Shown here: positions 1 to 10,861 of the stretch, in pieces
Position numbering within the stretch: the first letter of the stretch is position 1
How the letters are laid out: every line of letters begins with the position of its first letter
Assembly (NCBI GenBank): GCA_948150685.1
Contig: OX411310.1
Location: 95,151,988-95,215,987, forward strand
Origin: Rhaphigaster nebulosa
Taxonomy: Eukaryota > Arthropoda > Insecta > Hemiptera > Pentatomidae
Reading direction: 5' to 3'
DNA: 64,000 bases
Position numbers and translations under genes: made by a program
Notes under the pieces: model-generated
What the model was told of the DNA's origin: nothing
What the model saw: only the letters and a program-made list of their open reading frames with translations
The model's database searches: none

Positions 1-46
1 TGTTTTGGAGATTAATAACTGAATCTATCAATATGCAATATTCAAT

Positions 47-480
47 TTAAACAGATCCTAATTTGATATTTTTATTCATTTCAATTAAGAAACTGTATTG
101 TTCGTCTCCTGAAAATTTAAGGTTAAATTCTATTGTTGTGTATTGCAGCGACGATGTGAAATTCTTGTATTTCCTGCAACGGAAGTGACCAGCTTTAAGA
201 TCCACAAAGAGTGTAAACCTCATTGAGACAGTCTGTCGTCGAGGATGACTGAATGGAGGTAATCCAAAGAGATTAGGCTGTAGCCTGAAGGACGTTGAGG
301 TCAACTGGCCCTGGAGGCTGGAAGTACTAAGCTGGAGGACCTGTCACCAAGCTGCTGGACAAAAGGTTGGTGCTCACTGAAGCAATTAGCCAAAACACCA
401 ACTTCCTGCTCCGTTATTTCCAAACTGTACCAACCCTTTACCACCTCGAGCACTTTCTTAACAAGTTCTCCTTGTAACTG
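47..480 (-). other. Unrecognised pair of abutting open frames (possible exon or pseudogene)
   Basis: Two open stretches on the minus strand meet at 301-304. The first (480 down to 301) has 59 codons, no ATG, begins right after an in-frame TGA and contains the segment VVKGWYSLEITEQEVGVLAN, which has ordinary protein-like composition. The second (304 down to 47, 85 codons from ATG) is in another frame. Their 4-nt overlap suggests a frameshifted single frame or two unrelated open stretches. The acceptor-like AG before the first has a weak pyrimidine tract. I do not recognise the family. It could be a decayed gene, an exon or chance. Confidence 0.2.
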
Positions 481-858
481 TCAACTCCTTCTGTCACCCA
501 CAACGGCGTGCGGGTAGGATTATTTTTATTTAAAGGGCACAGGATAATAAGCCTTTCGATCAATGAAATAGTCATTAATTTAGATGAAATAGTAAATAAA
601 CATGTCCAAAACTAATGAATATTATTAAATCACGAAGGGCACGTTTGGTTCCTATCAATGAAACCATCCAAGTGGTCGTTAGAAAAAAAAATTGTTGGAA
701 CGCAACTTAAGAAATAACATTCATATGATCGATTTAGCTGAAGATATAATCACAGGTCTAATAAAAATGCATGGAGCTTTTTTTCAAAAAAACAGAAGGT
801 ATTTATATTTTAGAACGTAGTACACGAACACATCTAGAATATTAAAGGTGAAAATATA

Positions 859-865
<7 letters not shown>

Positions 866-917
<52 letters not shown>
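866..917. repeat. (TA)n microsatellite
   Basis: About 26 near-perfect TA dinucleotides with one or two ACAT interruptions at the edges. A small antisense ORF across it is an artefact of the repeat. Confidence 0.97.
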
Positions 918-921
<4 letters not shown>

Positions 922-1211
922 CATATATAAAGTCCAAATTGATCTTTTATAAATAATTGACGAAAACATCCGATTCAAATTTAACCATAGAGATGAATAA
1001 TATTTATAAGTTACTTATTATGTTTATCAGTACTTTAACAGGGATTTTTTCAACACGGATAACTTATAAATGATTTCGTAACTTGTAAAATTCGCAACTT
1101 CGTAATGATTTTAATAGCTTATAAAATTTCGTACTATTCATACAGTATGAATACATTTTTGGACAATGAATCTGAAGTTTGCATAAATTATTTTAGAAAA
1201 GGTTAATTTAA

Positions 1212-1216
<5 letters not shown>

Positions 1217-1305
<89 letters not shown>
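1217..1305. repeat. (TA)n microsatellite
   Basis: About 44 uninterrupted TA dinucleotides. The AT-rich DNA from 481 to 1780 around this array and the previous one shows no convincing gene. Confidence 0.98.
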
Positions 1306-1308
<3 letters not shown>

Positions 1309-1779
1309 TTCCCTAAATATTTTAGATGTGTTCCTGCATTATTTATGCGATAAGTTTTCTTTCCGTTTGGTAGGGATACAATTACCTAATAAAAATTACG
1401 CTTACCTGCTAACCCTTTAGTAACTCCAGTACATATTCAACCAGAATGATATTCTTTATTTGCATAGGCCATTTTACGATCAGTTCATAATAAATCAGGA
1501 GGTTTATTAGCTAAATTAATATCTATTCTAATTATTTTAGTACTAATAATTAATAAAAGTACATTTGAAGGAAGGCTCTTGGTCGAATCAAGTGCAGCTC
1601 CCATTAAAATTTTATTTTTATTTTTTTCCCTTAACCGTTTGTAGTGCGCATGCAGTTTGAAACCTACATATGCATATGTTTTTAATCTATTTATCTGTGA
1701 CACTATTGAAAATGGATTACCAGTTTCTGAAATAATACTTATTGAAAGGCGGCTGGAGAATAGGAGTTATTAGAGAGCG

Positions 1780-2049
1780 GATCAGGCATTGCAAATTCTG
1801 CACAAAACTATGATTGAATTTTGGAAACTCGTGTCAGAATCAAAATATCCAAACTTAAAGAAAGCTGCTTGTCATCAATTTTTGATTTATGGTTCAACAC
1901 ATTGCTGTGAATTGTTGTACACTACAATGAAGTTCTTGAAATCAAAACATCGTTCAGAGTTGACCAATCAAAATCTTAAAGAATTTCTACGAACAGTTTT
2001 GACTATTTTTATGCCAAATTTTAAAAAATTGACTAAAGATTGTAGTTAG
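1780..2049 (+). pseudogene. hAT transposase C-terminal dimerisation region (relic)
   Basis: An 86-codon open frame (first ATG inside the frame near 1810) reads FWKLVSESKYPNLKKAA, then IYGSTHCCELLYTTMKF, then KSKHRSELTNQNLKEFLRT, and ends in a natural stop. This order (W...YPNL, GST..CE.L...MK..KS..R..LTN..LKE.LR) is the dimerisation block at the C-terminus of hAT transposases of the ZBED/GTF2IRD2-like group. Catalytic and BED zinc-finger regions are not visible upstream, so this is a 5'-truncated fragment. DNA at about 2262-2332, which repeats a 'gtggctct' motif, may be the matching 3' end of the element. Alternatively it could be the last exon of a domesticated ZBED-like gene, but the flanks show no splice support. 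Confidence 0.75.
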
Positions 2050-2261
2050 ATATTATACTTTTTATTGTTAAATGTATATATTTTTTTTATTTGAAATTGG
2101 TCATAATTGATTTTTGTTATATTTGCATTTTATTAGTAAAATTTTGAAATAATTATTTTCTTTTTCATAATTAAATTTTTTTAGGTGTTCATATGTTCTT
2201 ATGTGTAGCATGTTAAAATATACAATTACATTAAATAAAAAAATTAATTTCTGTAGCTAAG

Positions 2262-2332
2262 TGTGGCTCTTTATAAAATATGAAAAAATGGTTTGTGGCT
2301 CTCTTTGGCCTCATGTCTGACCACTTCTGCTA
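2262..2332 (+). mobile_element. Possible hAT 3' terminal region
   Basis: About 210 bp after the hAT stop codon, the sequence repeats GTGGCTCT at 2262 and 2296 and runs into a 'tctgaccacttctgct' end. Terminal regions of ZBED-type hAT elements are often of this 'tggctct...' kind. No matching 5' terminal repeat is visible, so the assignment rests on position and resemblance. Confidence 0.3.
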
Positions 2333-2720
2333 AATAACATTAATCATATAAATATTTTAATTAATAAATAAACAGCAGTGTCATTAGCCACCGGGGTAAT
2401 ATTTATATTTTAAGTTAAAATAGTTAAGTGTACTAATTTTGATAAAGGTTAATTATTGATAAAATATGAATAATGAAACATTTTAGTTTTATTCTTAAAA
2501 AGGTTATTCTTATTCAACGTCATAAAGTGAAATATACTGAAAATAATATTCTTTTTATAATTAGATTAAAATTGTTTTACAATGAGATGAGAATAAAATG
2601 ACTTGTGATAAAGCCACATATAAAATAATAAAGATTGTTTCACAATTCCAGTAATTATATAAAGTAAATAATGAATGATTCAACTGAGGTAAATTTAAAC
2701 AATAAAAATATATATTTATA

Positions 2721-3290
2721 CATCAACATTGCATTATTTGGTTTGAGATATTTGTGTTTAAAATAAATAGAATACTTTAATATTTGAATTAAATTAAATT
2801 GTTTAAAACACTCAAAAAGTAACATTCATATTTATTTTGCATCCTACTGCTGTTAAACGAATTGGTATTCATTCACTCTATTTAAAGTTTCGATTACATT
2901 ACTGTATGTAAATAAAATTCTGTTATCATTTATTTACTTATTCGATATAAATCATGTTTTATTGATATACACTTTTGAGATTGCTTTATACTTCCATAAT
3001 TTGTTAATTAACTTAATTTTAATTCTGTTGATTTTCTATGTATAAATAAATGAGTTTATTCAAAATCAACATTGCATTATTTGGTTTGAGACAATTATGT
3101 TTAAAATAAATAAAATAATTTAATATTAAAATTAAATTAGATTGTTTAAAATATGCAAGAAATAGCATTATGGGAAAGGAATAACATCTCAGTTCATGTT
3201 CATTCTGCATCCTACTGCTATCTGTTTGTTACAGTGAAGAACTACAATTGGTGTTCATTGACTCTCTTTTTCAATTGCAGTATGTTTATA
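2721..3290. repeat. Two-copy direct duplication, offset about 343 bp
   Basis: A segment starting ATCAACATTGCATTATTTGG at 2722 recurs at 3065. Similarity continues through 'tgcatcctactgct' (about 2838 and 3207) and as far as 'gtatgt' (about 2904 and 3280). The copies differ by scattered substitutions and small indels. Small ORFs across 3019-3383 are by-products and show no protein similarity I recognise. Confidence 0.8.
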
Positions 3291-3424
3291 ATCGTTAAAC
3301 TATATCATAGTATTGCAGATGAAGAAATTAAAATAAATTATTTTTTCCTTGATAATTATCATGTCTCAACTGTTCACTTTTGATTTAAAATACATGATAT
3401 ATTTTTTAAAGAACTCTTGTTAGG

Positions 3425-3426
3425 TT

Positions 3427-3458
<32 letters not shown>

Positions 3459-3602
3459 TTTCTCTTTATTGGTTAATTCACAACTGTCAGTGATTACTGA
3501 CAACCAGCGAATGTTCTTACATAAACAAATTTACAATTAAAAGGGCATGACAGGCATGAGGAAGAGATTTACCCAGTGGCAATTCTTCGGTCTTGTTTCA
3601 AG
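3425..3602 (-). other. Retrotransposon 3' UTR with poly(A) tail and terminal hairpin
   Basis: Between the ORF2 stop (3603) and the tail (T-run 3425-3461 on plus) lie ~140 nt. They include a perfect 7-bp stem, TGTCAGT/ACTGACA with a 4-nt loop, at 3485-3502. On the element strand an AATAAA lies just before the A-tail. The last ~75 nt, with the hairpin, are nearly identical to an independent copy at 28139-28212. This marks it as the shared 3' end that the reverse transcriptase would start from (inference). Confidence 0.85.
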
Positions 3603-6306
3603 TTACTGAAGGAGATCTCTCATCCAGCTCCTTTTCAGCCTTCTACGGGTGCTGTCGGGCATGTTTATTGTGGCCATATCTTGAATGAGTTTATTTGGAT
3701 GATTTTGAAGCTTGCTGTGAAATCTTTTGTAGTAAGTCCGTATGTGTTCTTTGACAGTTGGCATTTTTAAGTCTTTGTGCAGAGTTATGTTACTTACATA
3801 CCAAGGTGCTTGCGTGATTGTCCTAAAGGTTTTGGCCTGAAATATTTGGGGTTTTTGGATGTGTGTTTTTTTTTGCAATTCCATATATTTGTGAGGCGTA
3901 TGCCCAAATTGGTTTAAGTAGGTAAGTGTAAGTATTTAACTTTTGTCTTAGATCTAATTTTGAGCGACGCCCTAGCAGAGAATATAAAAGTCTGAAACGT
4001 TGATTTAGTGTCTTTCGTTTAGCAGTGATGTGTGGACCCCATGTCATTCTTTTATCAAATGTTAGGCCTAGATAATGTACTCTGTCAGATTGTGGGATGT
4101 GTTCGTTTTCAAGATAAACTGGAGGACAAGTCCCATGTCGGAGTGAGAAAGTGATGTGATGGGATTTGTTCTGATTCAGTTTAACTTTCCAGCGTTTGCA
4201 CCAGTTGTGTAGTGTCTGTAAATGGCTTTGTAGAATCACAGAGGCGTGCTCTGGATCTTTGTGCCTTGTAATAATAGTAGTATCGTCAGCATAAGTGGCT
4301 GTCAAAGTATCCTTAGTGGTTGGTATGTCATGGGTGTATGTTATGTACAGCAGTGGTGCAAGAATTGATCCTTGGAGCACTCCGGCCATGACTGGTCTAA
4401 TTGATGATATTTCTGAACCTTTTCGGACAGAGAAAAATCTATCAGAGAGGAATGATTGTATTATAAGATAGTAAGTGGAAGGAAGTATTGTTTTGAGTTT
4501 AAAGAGAAGTCCTTGATGCCAGACCCTGTCAAAGGCCTCTGCAACATCCAGAAATACACCAGTGGCATACATTTTTTGCTCTAGTGCTGTTGATATATAG
4601 TCTGTTACTCTATGCAATTGTTGTGTGGTGGAATGTAAAGAACGAAATCCAAATTGATGGTCTGGCAAAATTTTTTGGTCCATTAGTATGGTAATAAGTC
4701 TTTTATACAGTAACTTTTCAAAAATTTTAGCACAAATAGGGAGTAAGCTGATAGGTCTATAGGATGAGGGAGAGTGTATATCTTTGCCAGGCTTATGAAT
4801 CATGGATATATAGGAGTATTTCCATTGAAGAGGAAATTTAGCAGTCCTCAGAATGGCATTATAAATGGTAGTTAGAAACACTAGAGCTTTCCTGGGCATT
4901 TGCTGGAGCACTTTGGCATTGATTAAGTCATAACCGGGAGCTTTCTTTCTTTTTAACAGTTTAATTTGTTCAGTGACGTGAGATGGAGAAAAAGGTGGAG
5001 GAGGTGGGGATAATTGTAAGGGAATGTCTAAAGATTTGAGTATAAAGTCATCATCTTCAGGGTTTGAGATATTAGTGTGGGGTATAAAAACAGAGGAAAG
5101 GTGGTCTGCAAGGAGTTCTGATTTTTCTATGTCTGAAGCAGCCCAAGAACCATCATCTTTTCGAAGTGGCACTGACACCTCCCGATGCTTTAGAACCTTC
5201 TTGGTATGTCTCCATAAGCTTCCATCATCTATTGAAAGGTTGTTAATGTATGTTTCGTACTTATCACGGTTGAATTTCTGGATTTGTCGTTTCAGTGTGT
5301 TGTTTAGTCTGTTAAATGTCTGTCTGTATGATGGGAGTCTGTTTGTCTGCCATACTTTTCGAGCTTTCCTCTTGGCTCTGATCAAATCCCTTATGTATTG
5401 TGGGTAGCTGGCTAGGTTTTCAGATTTTTGAGGCCTAGGAACTGAGGATGACCAAGCTGCGTTTTGGACGCTCTTTGTGAAGGTGTCAACGGCTTCCTCC
5501 AGTTCTTCCTGCGTTTTAATAGACATTGGGATAGAAAGTGCAGAATCCAGGTTATTCCTGTAGGTATCCCAATCCATGGTCCCATTAATAAGAGATGGTC
5601 GTTTTGATGCCTCACAGGGCTCATCCAGCAGCAGCAGATTCACCAGGGAATGATCAGAACAGAGATCAGAGCTAGTATTAACAGTGTGTGGTACAGTTCT
5701 AAGTCCTTTGGTGATAAAGAAGTCCAATAAATCGGGTGTTTTGTGTATAGATGTGGGCCAGTAAGTCGGAGAGTTTGGAGTTATTGTTTCTAATGAGAGC
5801 TCATGTAAGGCTCTCCTGAGATTCCTTCCCCTCGGGGTACAAAGTCTAGATCCCCACATCTGGTGTTTTGCATTATAGTCCCCTCCGGCGATGAAACAGC
5901 TTCCTAGGTATTTAAAGAAGTTGCAAAACATGGCAGGTGTCAGCACATACCTAGGAGGACAATAAATTGCAGCAAAGGTAATGGTGTTATGTTTGGTATA
6001 TAATGTAATGCTAGTGGATTGAATGTCAGGTGTTACGGGTAATTTTAAGGGGTCATGTTTTAATGAAGATTTTATTAGTATTGCAGTTCCTCCATGAGCT
6101 GTGTTGTCCGGGTGGTCAGTTCTGTAAGTTTTGTATCCTGAAATATAAAATTTTGAGCGTGGTGTTAAGTGGGTTTCAGTTATCAATGCGATGTCAATAC
6201 ATTTCTTGTGTAGGTGGATATCTAGCTCTGTCTTATGTTGAGTCAGTCCGTTTGCATTCCAAAGGATGATAGACAGGGATCCTACAGTTAGCGATCTAGG
6301 GGGCAT
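3603..6306 (-). pseudogene. ORF2: endonuclease and reverse transcriptase (one frameshift)
   Basis: An 827-codon frame (6306-3823) holds an exonuclease/endonuclease/phosphatase domain at residues ~10-225, with N18 (LWNANGL), E44 (ITETHL), D143/N145 (GGDYNAKH) and D218-H219 (SDHSLV). A reverse transcriptase follows at ~445-720, with FLDVAEAFD at 585-593, GVLQGSILAPLLY at 642-654 and YADD at 672-675. By family knowledge it nicks target DNA and copies the element RNA there. The usual GVPQGS reads GVLQGS. Near 3866-3874 an A9 run shifts the frame; the true C-terminus (WYVSNITLHKDLKMPTVKEH onward) continues in the frame that stops at 3603. The start ATG lies inside the last codons of ORF1. The break could be a real mutation or a homopolymer sequencing error. 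Confidence 0.92.
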
Positions 6307-7609
6307 AGTGAGGGCATAAGGCCTGAGTTATAAGTGAAATTTGTTGGAGAAGGGTGTAAAGTGGCTGAATGAGAGTGTTAAGATTGTTGATTAAATTTAG
6401 TACTTGCAGGGAACCATTATCAGTCAGAGGTGCTGACTGTGTAGTATCCCTCCTCATGCCTGACTGCTGGTGTGGAGCTTGGGGTTGAGGCTGCGGCTGC
6501 TGATGTGGTGCTTCAGTTGAAGTAGAAGGGTGGGGCTGCGGCTGCTGGTGTGGGGCAGGAATTGGTGAATGTTGAGGCTGTGCTCTGACTTCAGGTTGTG
6601 CAGGTTGAGAGCGCTGAGCAAGCTGTGGGAGTGCTGGGAAATCTTGTAGTCCCGGTGGTGGAACATGCTGGGCAGCTGCTGGTCTCTGTTGGGTTCTGTA
6701 GCTTCGTTGAGTCCTCAAATCTTTCAGAGTTTTACACCCCCTATAATTGGCTGGATGTGCCCCCTGACAATTTGCACATGTTGCCGGTGTTTCTCTTGAT
6801 TTGCTGCAGGAAACACTTTCGTGTCCCAGACCGCACTTCACACACTTTGGCGGATGATTACAGTATGTCTTTGTGTGACCATACTTCTGGCATCTGGTGC
6901 ATTGGGGTATCACTCTCTTCTTTCTTGGTTCCTCTATCTTAATTTTTGTATAATATAGAAAATCTGTTCTGAAAATATCTTCATTGAAAGAATTCTTTGA
7001 TATATCAATGAAGAACATTGGTAGGGGTTCTTTAAATCTAGACAAAACATTTGTAATATTGATAATTTCATAGCCAAGCTTTGCAAATTCTTCTTTGATT
7101 GTGCAAAGTGGTGTGGCATGGTGTAAACCCTTTAAGACCACTCTTGGCATTTTATCTTCGGGGAGCTGATAGGTGTGGAATTCTGCTCCATCTCGACGTA
7201 AACTTGAGACGAGCTTTCTATATACATCAGGTGTTTCTGGTTGCACAGTTACACCCCTTGTATTGTTTCTTAATTTAAATGAATTATGACCAGCTTCATT
7301 TTGAAGAAATGAAACTAGTGCAGTATAGTCTCTTATACCATTTATATATATAGGTGGTGGCCTCACCTGGGTGACTTGATTGTTTGGCTGTTGAGTCTCA
7401 TTGTCCCTTGTTTGAGACAAAGCTTCATACCTGTTTTGGGTTTTTGTTGTGTTGACATACGTCTTCTTAACTTTTGAGGGGTCCAATTGTGATGTTGTTG
7501 ACCTTTTTCGCCCTGTTACAAGCTCCCATGTATTGTTTCTCACAGTCTCTTCACTGTTTTCTGATTCCATCTTACTAACCTCCTGCTGAGAGGCCGCGGG
7601 TTCGACCAT
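6296..7609 (-). CDS. ORF1: gag-like RNA-binding protein with zinc knuckles
   Basis: An intact 437-codon frame. The central region (about residues 155-232) resembles the PRE_C2HC domain of Jockey-clade ORF1 proteins. Three zinc knuckles follow: 237-250 (C-x2-C-x4-H-x4-C), 256-268 (C-x2-C-x3-H-x4-C) and 278-292 (C-x2-C-x3-H-x6-C). The tail from ~300 to 395 is rich in Pro, Gln and His. By family knowledge it binds the element RNA and forms the ribonucleoprotein with ORF2. Its stop codon overlaps the ORF2 start region by 11 nt, so ORF2 may be translated by termination-reinitiation (inference). No disabling change is seen. Confidence 0.93.
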   Translation of the reverse strand: MVEPAASQQEVSKMESENSEETVRNNTWELVTGRKRSTTSQLDPSKVKKTYVNTTKTQNRYEALSQTRDNETQQPNNQVTQVRPPPIYINGIRDYTALVSFLQNEAGHNSFKLRNNTRGVTVQPETPDVYRKLVSSLRRDGAEFHTYQLPEDKMPRVVLKGLHHATPLCTIKEEFAKLGYEIINITNVLSRFKEPLPMFFIDISKNSFNEDIFRTDFLYYTKIKIEEPRKKRVIPQCTRCQKYGHTKTYCNHPPKCVKCGLGHESVSCSKSRETPATCANCQGAHPANYRGCKTLKDLRTQRSYRTQQRPAAAQHVPPPGLQDFPALPQLAQRSQPAQPEVRAQPQHSPIPAPHQQPQPHPSTSTEAPHQQPQPQPQAPHQQSGMRRDTTQSAPLTDNGSLQVLNLINNLNTLIQPLYTLLQQISLITQALCPHYAP

Positions 7610-7640
7610 CTTCAGCCGAGATAATCTCTTTGGTCAACTT

Positions 7641-8782
7641 ATTTCCAAGATATTTTACAGCTCTAAACTAAAATAGAACTAAAAAACACTTTTTTTTCAC
7701 CAAAAAGAACACTTTATTTAATAGTTTTTTGAGAAAATACGCGAGCACATATAAAGTAACCTTCACTAGATAAATTTAGCTGTTAATTTAACAAATAAAA
7801 ATCCAAAAGTTAATTCTTTTCTCTGAAATATCTCAATATATACCACACAGAGCAATCTTCAATCAATACACAAATTGAATTAAAAATAGTAAATTGAAAA
7901 CATGCTCGGAAAAAGGATAAGTCTAATTTTTTCTATTAAATCTAACAAATTGGAATATTTTGAGGTGTAAAAGAATAAAATTTAAAAAAAATCTAATCTA
8001 TGTGAAATTGAAGATTTTTGATATGTCGTTTTCTATTAGACATTATTTCTAGAACATTTCTACTGGAATAGAATTTCTTCATATGAGGATGTCTGTTTCA
8101 AAAGTTACTAAATGTCATACTTTTTTAAATGAGATTTAAGATCCTAAAGATTATGGGAGCCATTTTTTTATCCAAACTAAAACATACAAAAATCAAATAT
8201 ATTACAAAAATGAAAATATCAGTTTTAGTTTGAGAAAGTACTAAATGAAAAATACAATCATTATCATAGATTACTTTTGAAACCAACCACATAATATTAT
8301 CATATTTTTATTTTTATTATTTTTTATCCACTGATTTTAATTTTTAAATTAGTGATAATTTTGTAGATTTCAAATATCCCAGGAAATGGCATCTTTACCT
8401 TGGTGGGCACACTCAAGTCTCCAAAATAAAAATTTTAAAAAGGTAAATATACTCTCATATTCAAGTTAATTCAGCAATCAAGCAATCTTATTTAGTTTTA
8501 TTATAGATTACAAAATATAAAAGAAAAAAGTCATAATTTTTTATTATTGAAAAATTCTATATTCTTTAGGCTACATGAACAAAAAAATTATTTTAAAAAT
8601 AATGATGAATAATCTAAACAAATCGTACAGTTGAAATGAGCAGAATTATTTGCAGCAAGCCGAAATTAAAATTACTGTTTTAAGAAGTGTGTAGAGTATC
8701 TTGTAAAGAAATAAATTTATGAAAATGAACAAATTTATAGAAGTGACAAATCATTTATCAATCCCTAATTAGATTGATAGTT
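7641..8782. other. AT-rich DNA without a recognisable gene
   Basis: Low-complexity AT-rich sequence right of the retrotransposon. A short segment near 8715-8755 ('aaatttatagaagt...aaatcatttatcaat') recurs at about 9255-9290, so the candidate exon between them is flanked by a short direct repeat. Nothing else can be supported. Confidence 0.6.
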
Positions 8783-9040
8783 CTATATCATCATTTGTAC
8801 ATCAACTGATTTGAAACATAAATTTTCTATTTGTAACACTATGGCCTCACGCCCACCAGATGCGTAAAATGAGCAACAGATGTCACACAATGAATAGTTA
8901 AGACAAATCTCGCAAATATTCATGCTTTCTTCAACTTTATTTTGCTGCACATTATCACTGTCGCATGTTTTACTAGTGGATGAAAGGCCTAAGAGGTTGC
9001 TTGGTCTGAACTTGAGGAACATTTGAACTCTGGTTTCCAT
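8783..9040 (-). CDS. Candidate exon, cysteine-rich, unrecognised
   Basis: A good splice acceptor (pyrimidine-rich, ending 'ttttgttacag', at 9041-9051) precedes an 85-codon open frame starting ATG GAA ACC and ending in a stop at 8783. The middle contains NICEICLNYSLCDICCSFY, two C-x2-C pairs that could bind zinc. No upstream exon could be linked and no internal donor is clear, so it would be a terminal exon if real. The reading frame is short enough to be chance. Confidence 0.3.
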   Translation of the reverse strand: METRVQMFLKFRPSNLLGLSSTSKTCDSDNVQQNKVEESMNICEICLNYSLCDICCSFYASGGREAIVLQIENLCFKSVDVQMMI

Positions 9041-9059
9041 CTGTAACAAAAGTCAAATA

Positions 9060-10247
9060 AATATTTGAAGTCTTCAGAGGGTAAACCGAAATATTAGCTG
9101 TATATCAGAGAAAAGTTTGTAAAAATAAGTCGTTGTGTGAAGTTTAGTATCTCTTTTCAAGCTGGAAGTGTTCAAAATTGGAGCTATTAAAAGAAAATAT
9201 TGAAAATAAAATAAAGAAATCAGTTCTATGCATTTCTATGAATTTATACTAACAAATTTATAGAAGTAGTAAATCATTTATCAATCTCTATGTTTCAAAG
9301 TATTGATTCATAGACTATTTCTATTTTGCTTTCTTTGTTATAAGTTTCCTTGGAATAACAAAAAAAAAACACCAGTGATGCACTAATTGGACAAAAAAAT
9401 CCATGTGGGTAGGTTTTTCGTTGTACTGTAAATATATATTAGAATGAATACTATGTATTAATTTGATTAAAAAATATAATACAAATAAATAAATACTATT
9501 TTAAAATTTTTGTAATTGAAGAAAACAATAAGAATAATAAGTTTAACTGCAACAAAGACAGATAATAAAAAGGCTTATTTAACTGCAGAAATTTTCTTTT
9601 GTTTAAGAATTAAGATTATGCTATTCCTTAACAGTATTGACCACGTTGAAACTAACAGATTTAACTATGTATATGACAAGACTATAAGCTAGAATAGGTA
9701 AATATACTATTATTAGAAAAAAGTTATTTTTTGAAGTAATTCATATATTAACTTTTAAGTGCTTGCAGTATTTTATATTCGCAATAATTAAAAGAAATTA
9801 AGAAATCTATCCTAGAAGCTAACCAAAAACTAAAGGATCAATAAAAATTAGGATAATTAACATGTTAATTTCTCTATTGAAAATATATTACAGATATACC
9901 TCAAATATAATGTTTTCAATATTATTTATATAAAATTATTCTCCAACCAGCTTCGAAATACTCTTAAATTCTTGAATTTTTTACTGTGTAGGTATCAAGT
10001 ATATCAGACGTGCTGCAGACTCAAAGAATATATTTATGCTTAGAACATTGCGGATGATGGAACAATCCTCATCATGGTTTAGTTCATAGACACAAGTAGA
10101 AAACGAGATGCCAATTATGCAACACAGCTCTCCACCACTAGACGGAGCTCCTATCTTTGACTTTTAGGTGAGTTCCCAAGATCCAGCTGTATCTCAGATT
10201 GACAACTTATACTTTAAGGTGTATTAGGAAAAAATTGAAGCAATAAA
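9060..10247. other. AT-rich non-coding DNA
   Basis: No open frame with protein-like composition and no structured repeat other than the short direct repeat mentioned at 9255-9290. Confidence 0.6.
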
Positions 10248-10253
10248 TCAAGT

Positions 10254-10855
10254 TGGTACAACTTGACAATAGGGGCGCGTTATCACTGGTCCTACCGAAC
10301 TTACCCGAAGGCCGCCGGACTAGCATACTCTAGCGCCATTTGCGCTATCTAACTGCTTTGCATTCAATTTTAACATTTGTATTTATTGGAATTATTAAAA
10401 TTATTACTGCTTTAATTAGATATTATTTAAAATTATTAGTGCTGTCGACTTCCACTCCTTACGTTCGCCCAAGAAATAAATAAAACATCACTGGATCCTT
10501 TTCAGTTGATGTCGTGGTCTTACCGTAATTTCAATTATTAATTTCATTAATTATTTCAATTATTTGACTTCCACTCACTCAAGAGAAAAACAAACTCCAA
10601 AAGTTCCTTTTTCTTATCACTCCTTTAAATGATTAGCACAACTTCCCCAGATCACCGGAAGTCGACAGCACTAATAATTTTAAATAATATATAATTAAGG
10701 CAGTAATTATTTTAATAATTCCAATGAATACGAAAGTTACAATAGAATACAAAGCAGCTGGTTGGTACAATTGGCACTAGAGTGTGCTAGTCTGGGAACC
10801 TTTGGGTAAGTTCTGGAGGAATCAGTGATAACGTCTCTACTGTAAAGTTGTACCC
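10254..10855. mobile_element. Foldback element with ~200-bp terminal inverted repeats
   Basis: The left arm (from GGTACAACTT at 10255 to GTGCTGTCGACTTCC at about 10456) is repeated in inverse orientation from GGAAGTCGACAGCAC (about 10658) to AAGTTGTACC at 10854. The arms show roughly 80-90% identity by eye. The ~200-bp core between them has no ORF. TCAAGT occurs directly outside both ends (10248-10253 and 10856-10861), a likely 6-bp target duplication. It is non-autonomous and the mobilising family is not identified. Confidence 0.85.
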
Positions 10856-10861
10856 TCAAGT

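Larger units (their letters stand above)
3425..7640 (-). mobile_element. Jockey-type non-LTR retrotransposon, nearly full length
   Basis: The element reads right to left: short 5' leader, ORF1 (7609-6296), ORF2 (6306-3823, continuing in another frame to 3603), a ~140-nt 3' UTR, then a poly(A) tail seen as the T-run 3425-3461 on the plus strand. ORF order, CCHC knuckles in ORF1 and an AP-type endonuclease plus reverse transcriptase without RNase H in ORF2 fit the Jockey clade. The 5' boundary is approximate. I found no clear target-site duplication, because the flanks next to the T-run and near 7640-7710 do not match well. One frameshift and a changed RT motif indicate a recent but probably inactive copy. 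Confidence 0.93.

Noticed and set aside
5024..5407. 127-codon plus-strand frame, and 6598-6942 plus
   Set aside because: Antisense shadows of the retrotransposon ORF2 and ORF1.
3400..7720. 'aaagaac' near 3408 and 7704 as a target duplication of the Jockey element
   Set aside because: The left copy is not adjacent to the poly(A) tail and the right copy lies outside the likely 5' end; too short to trust.
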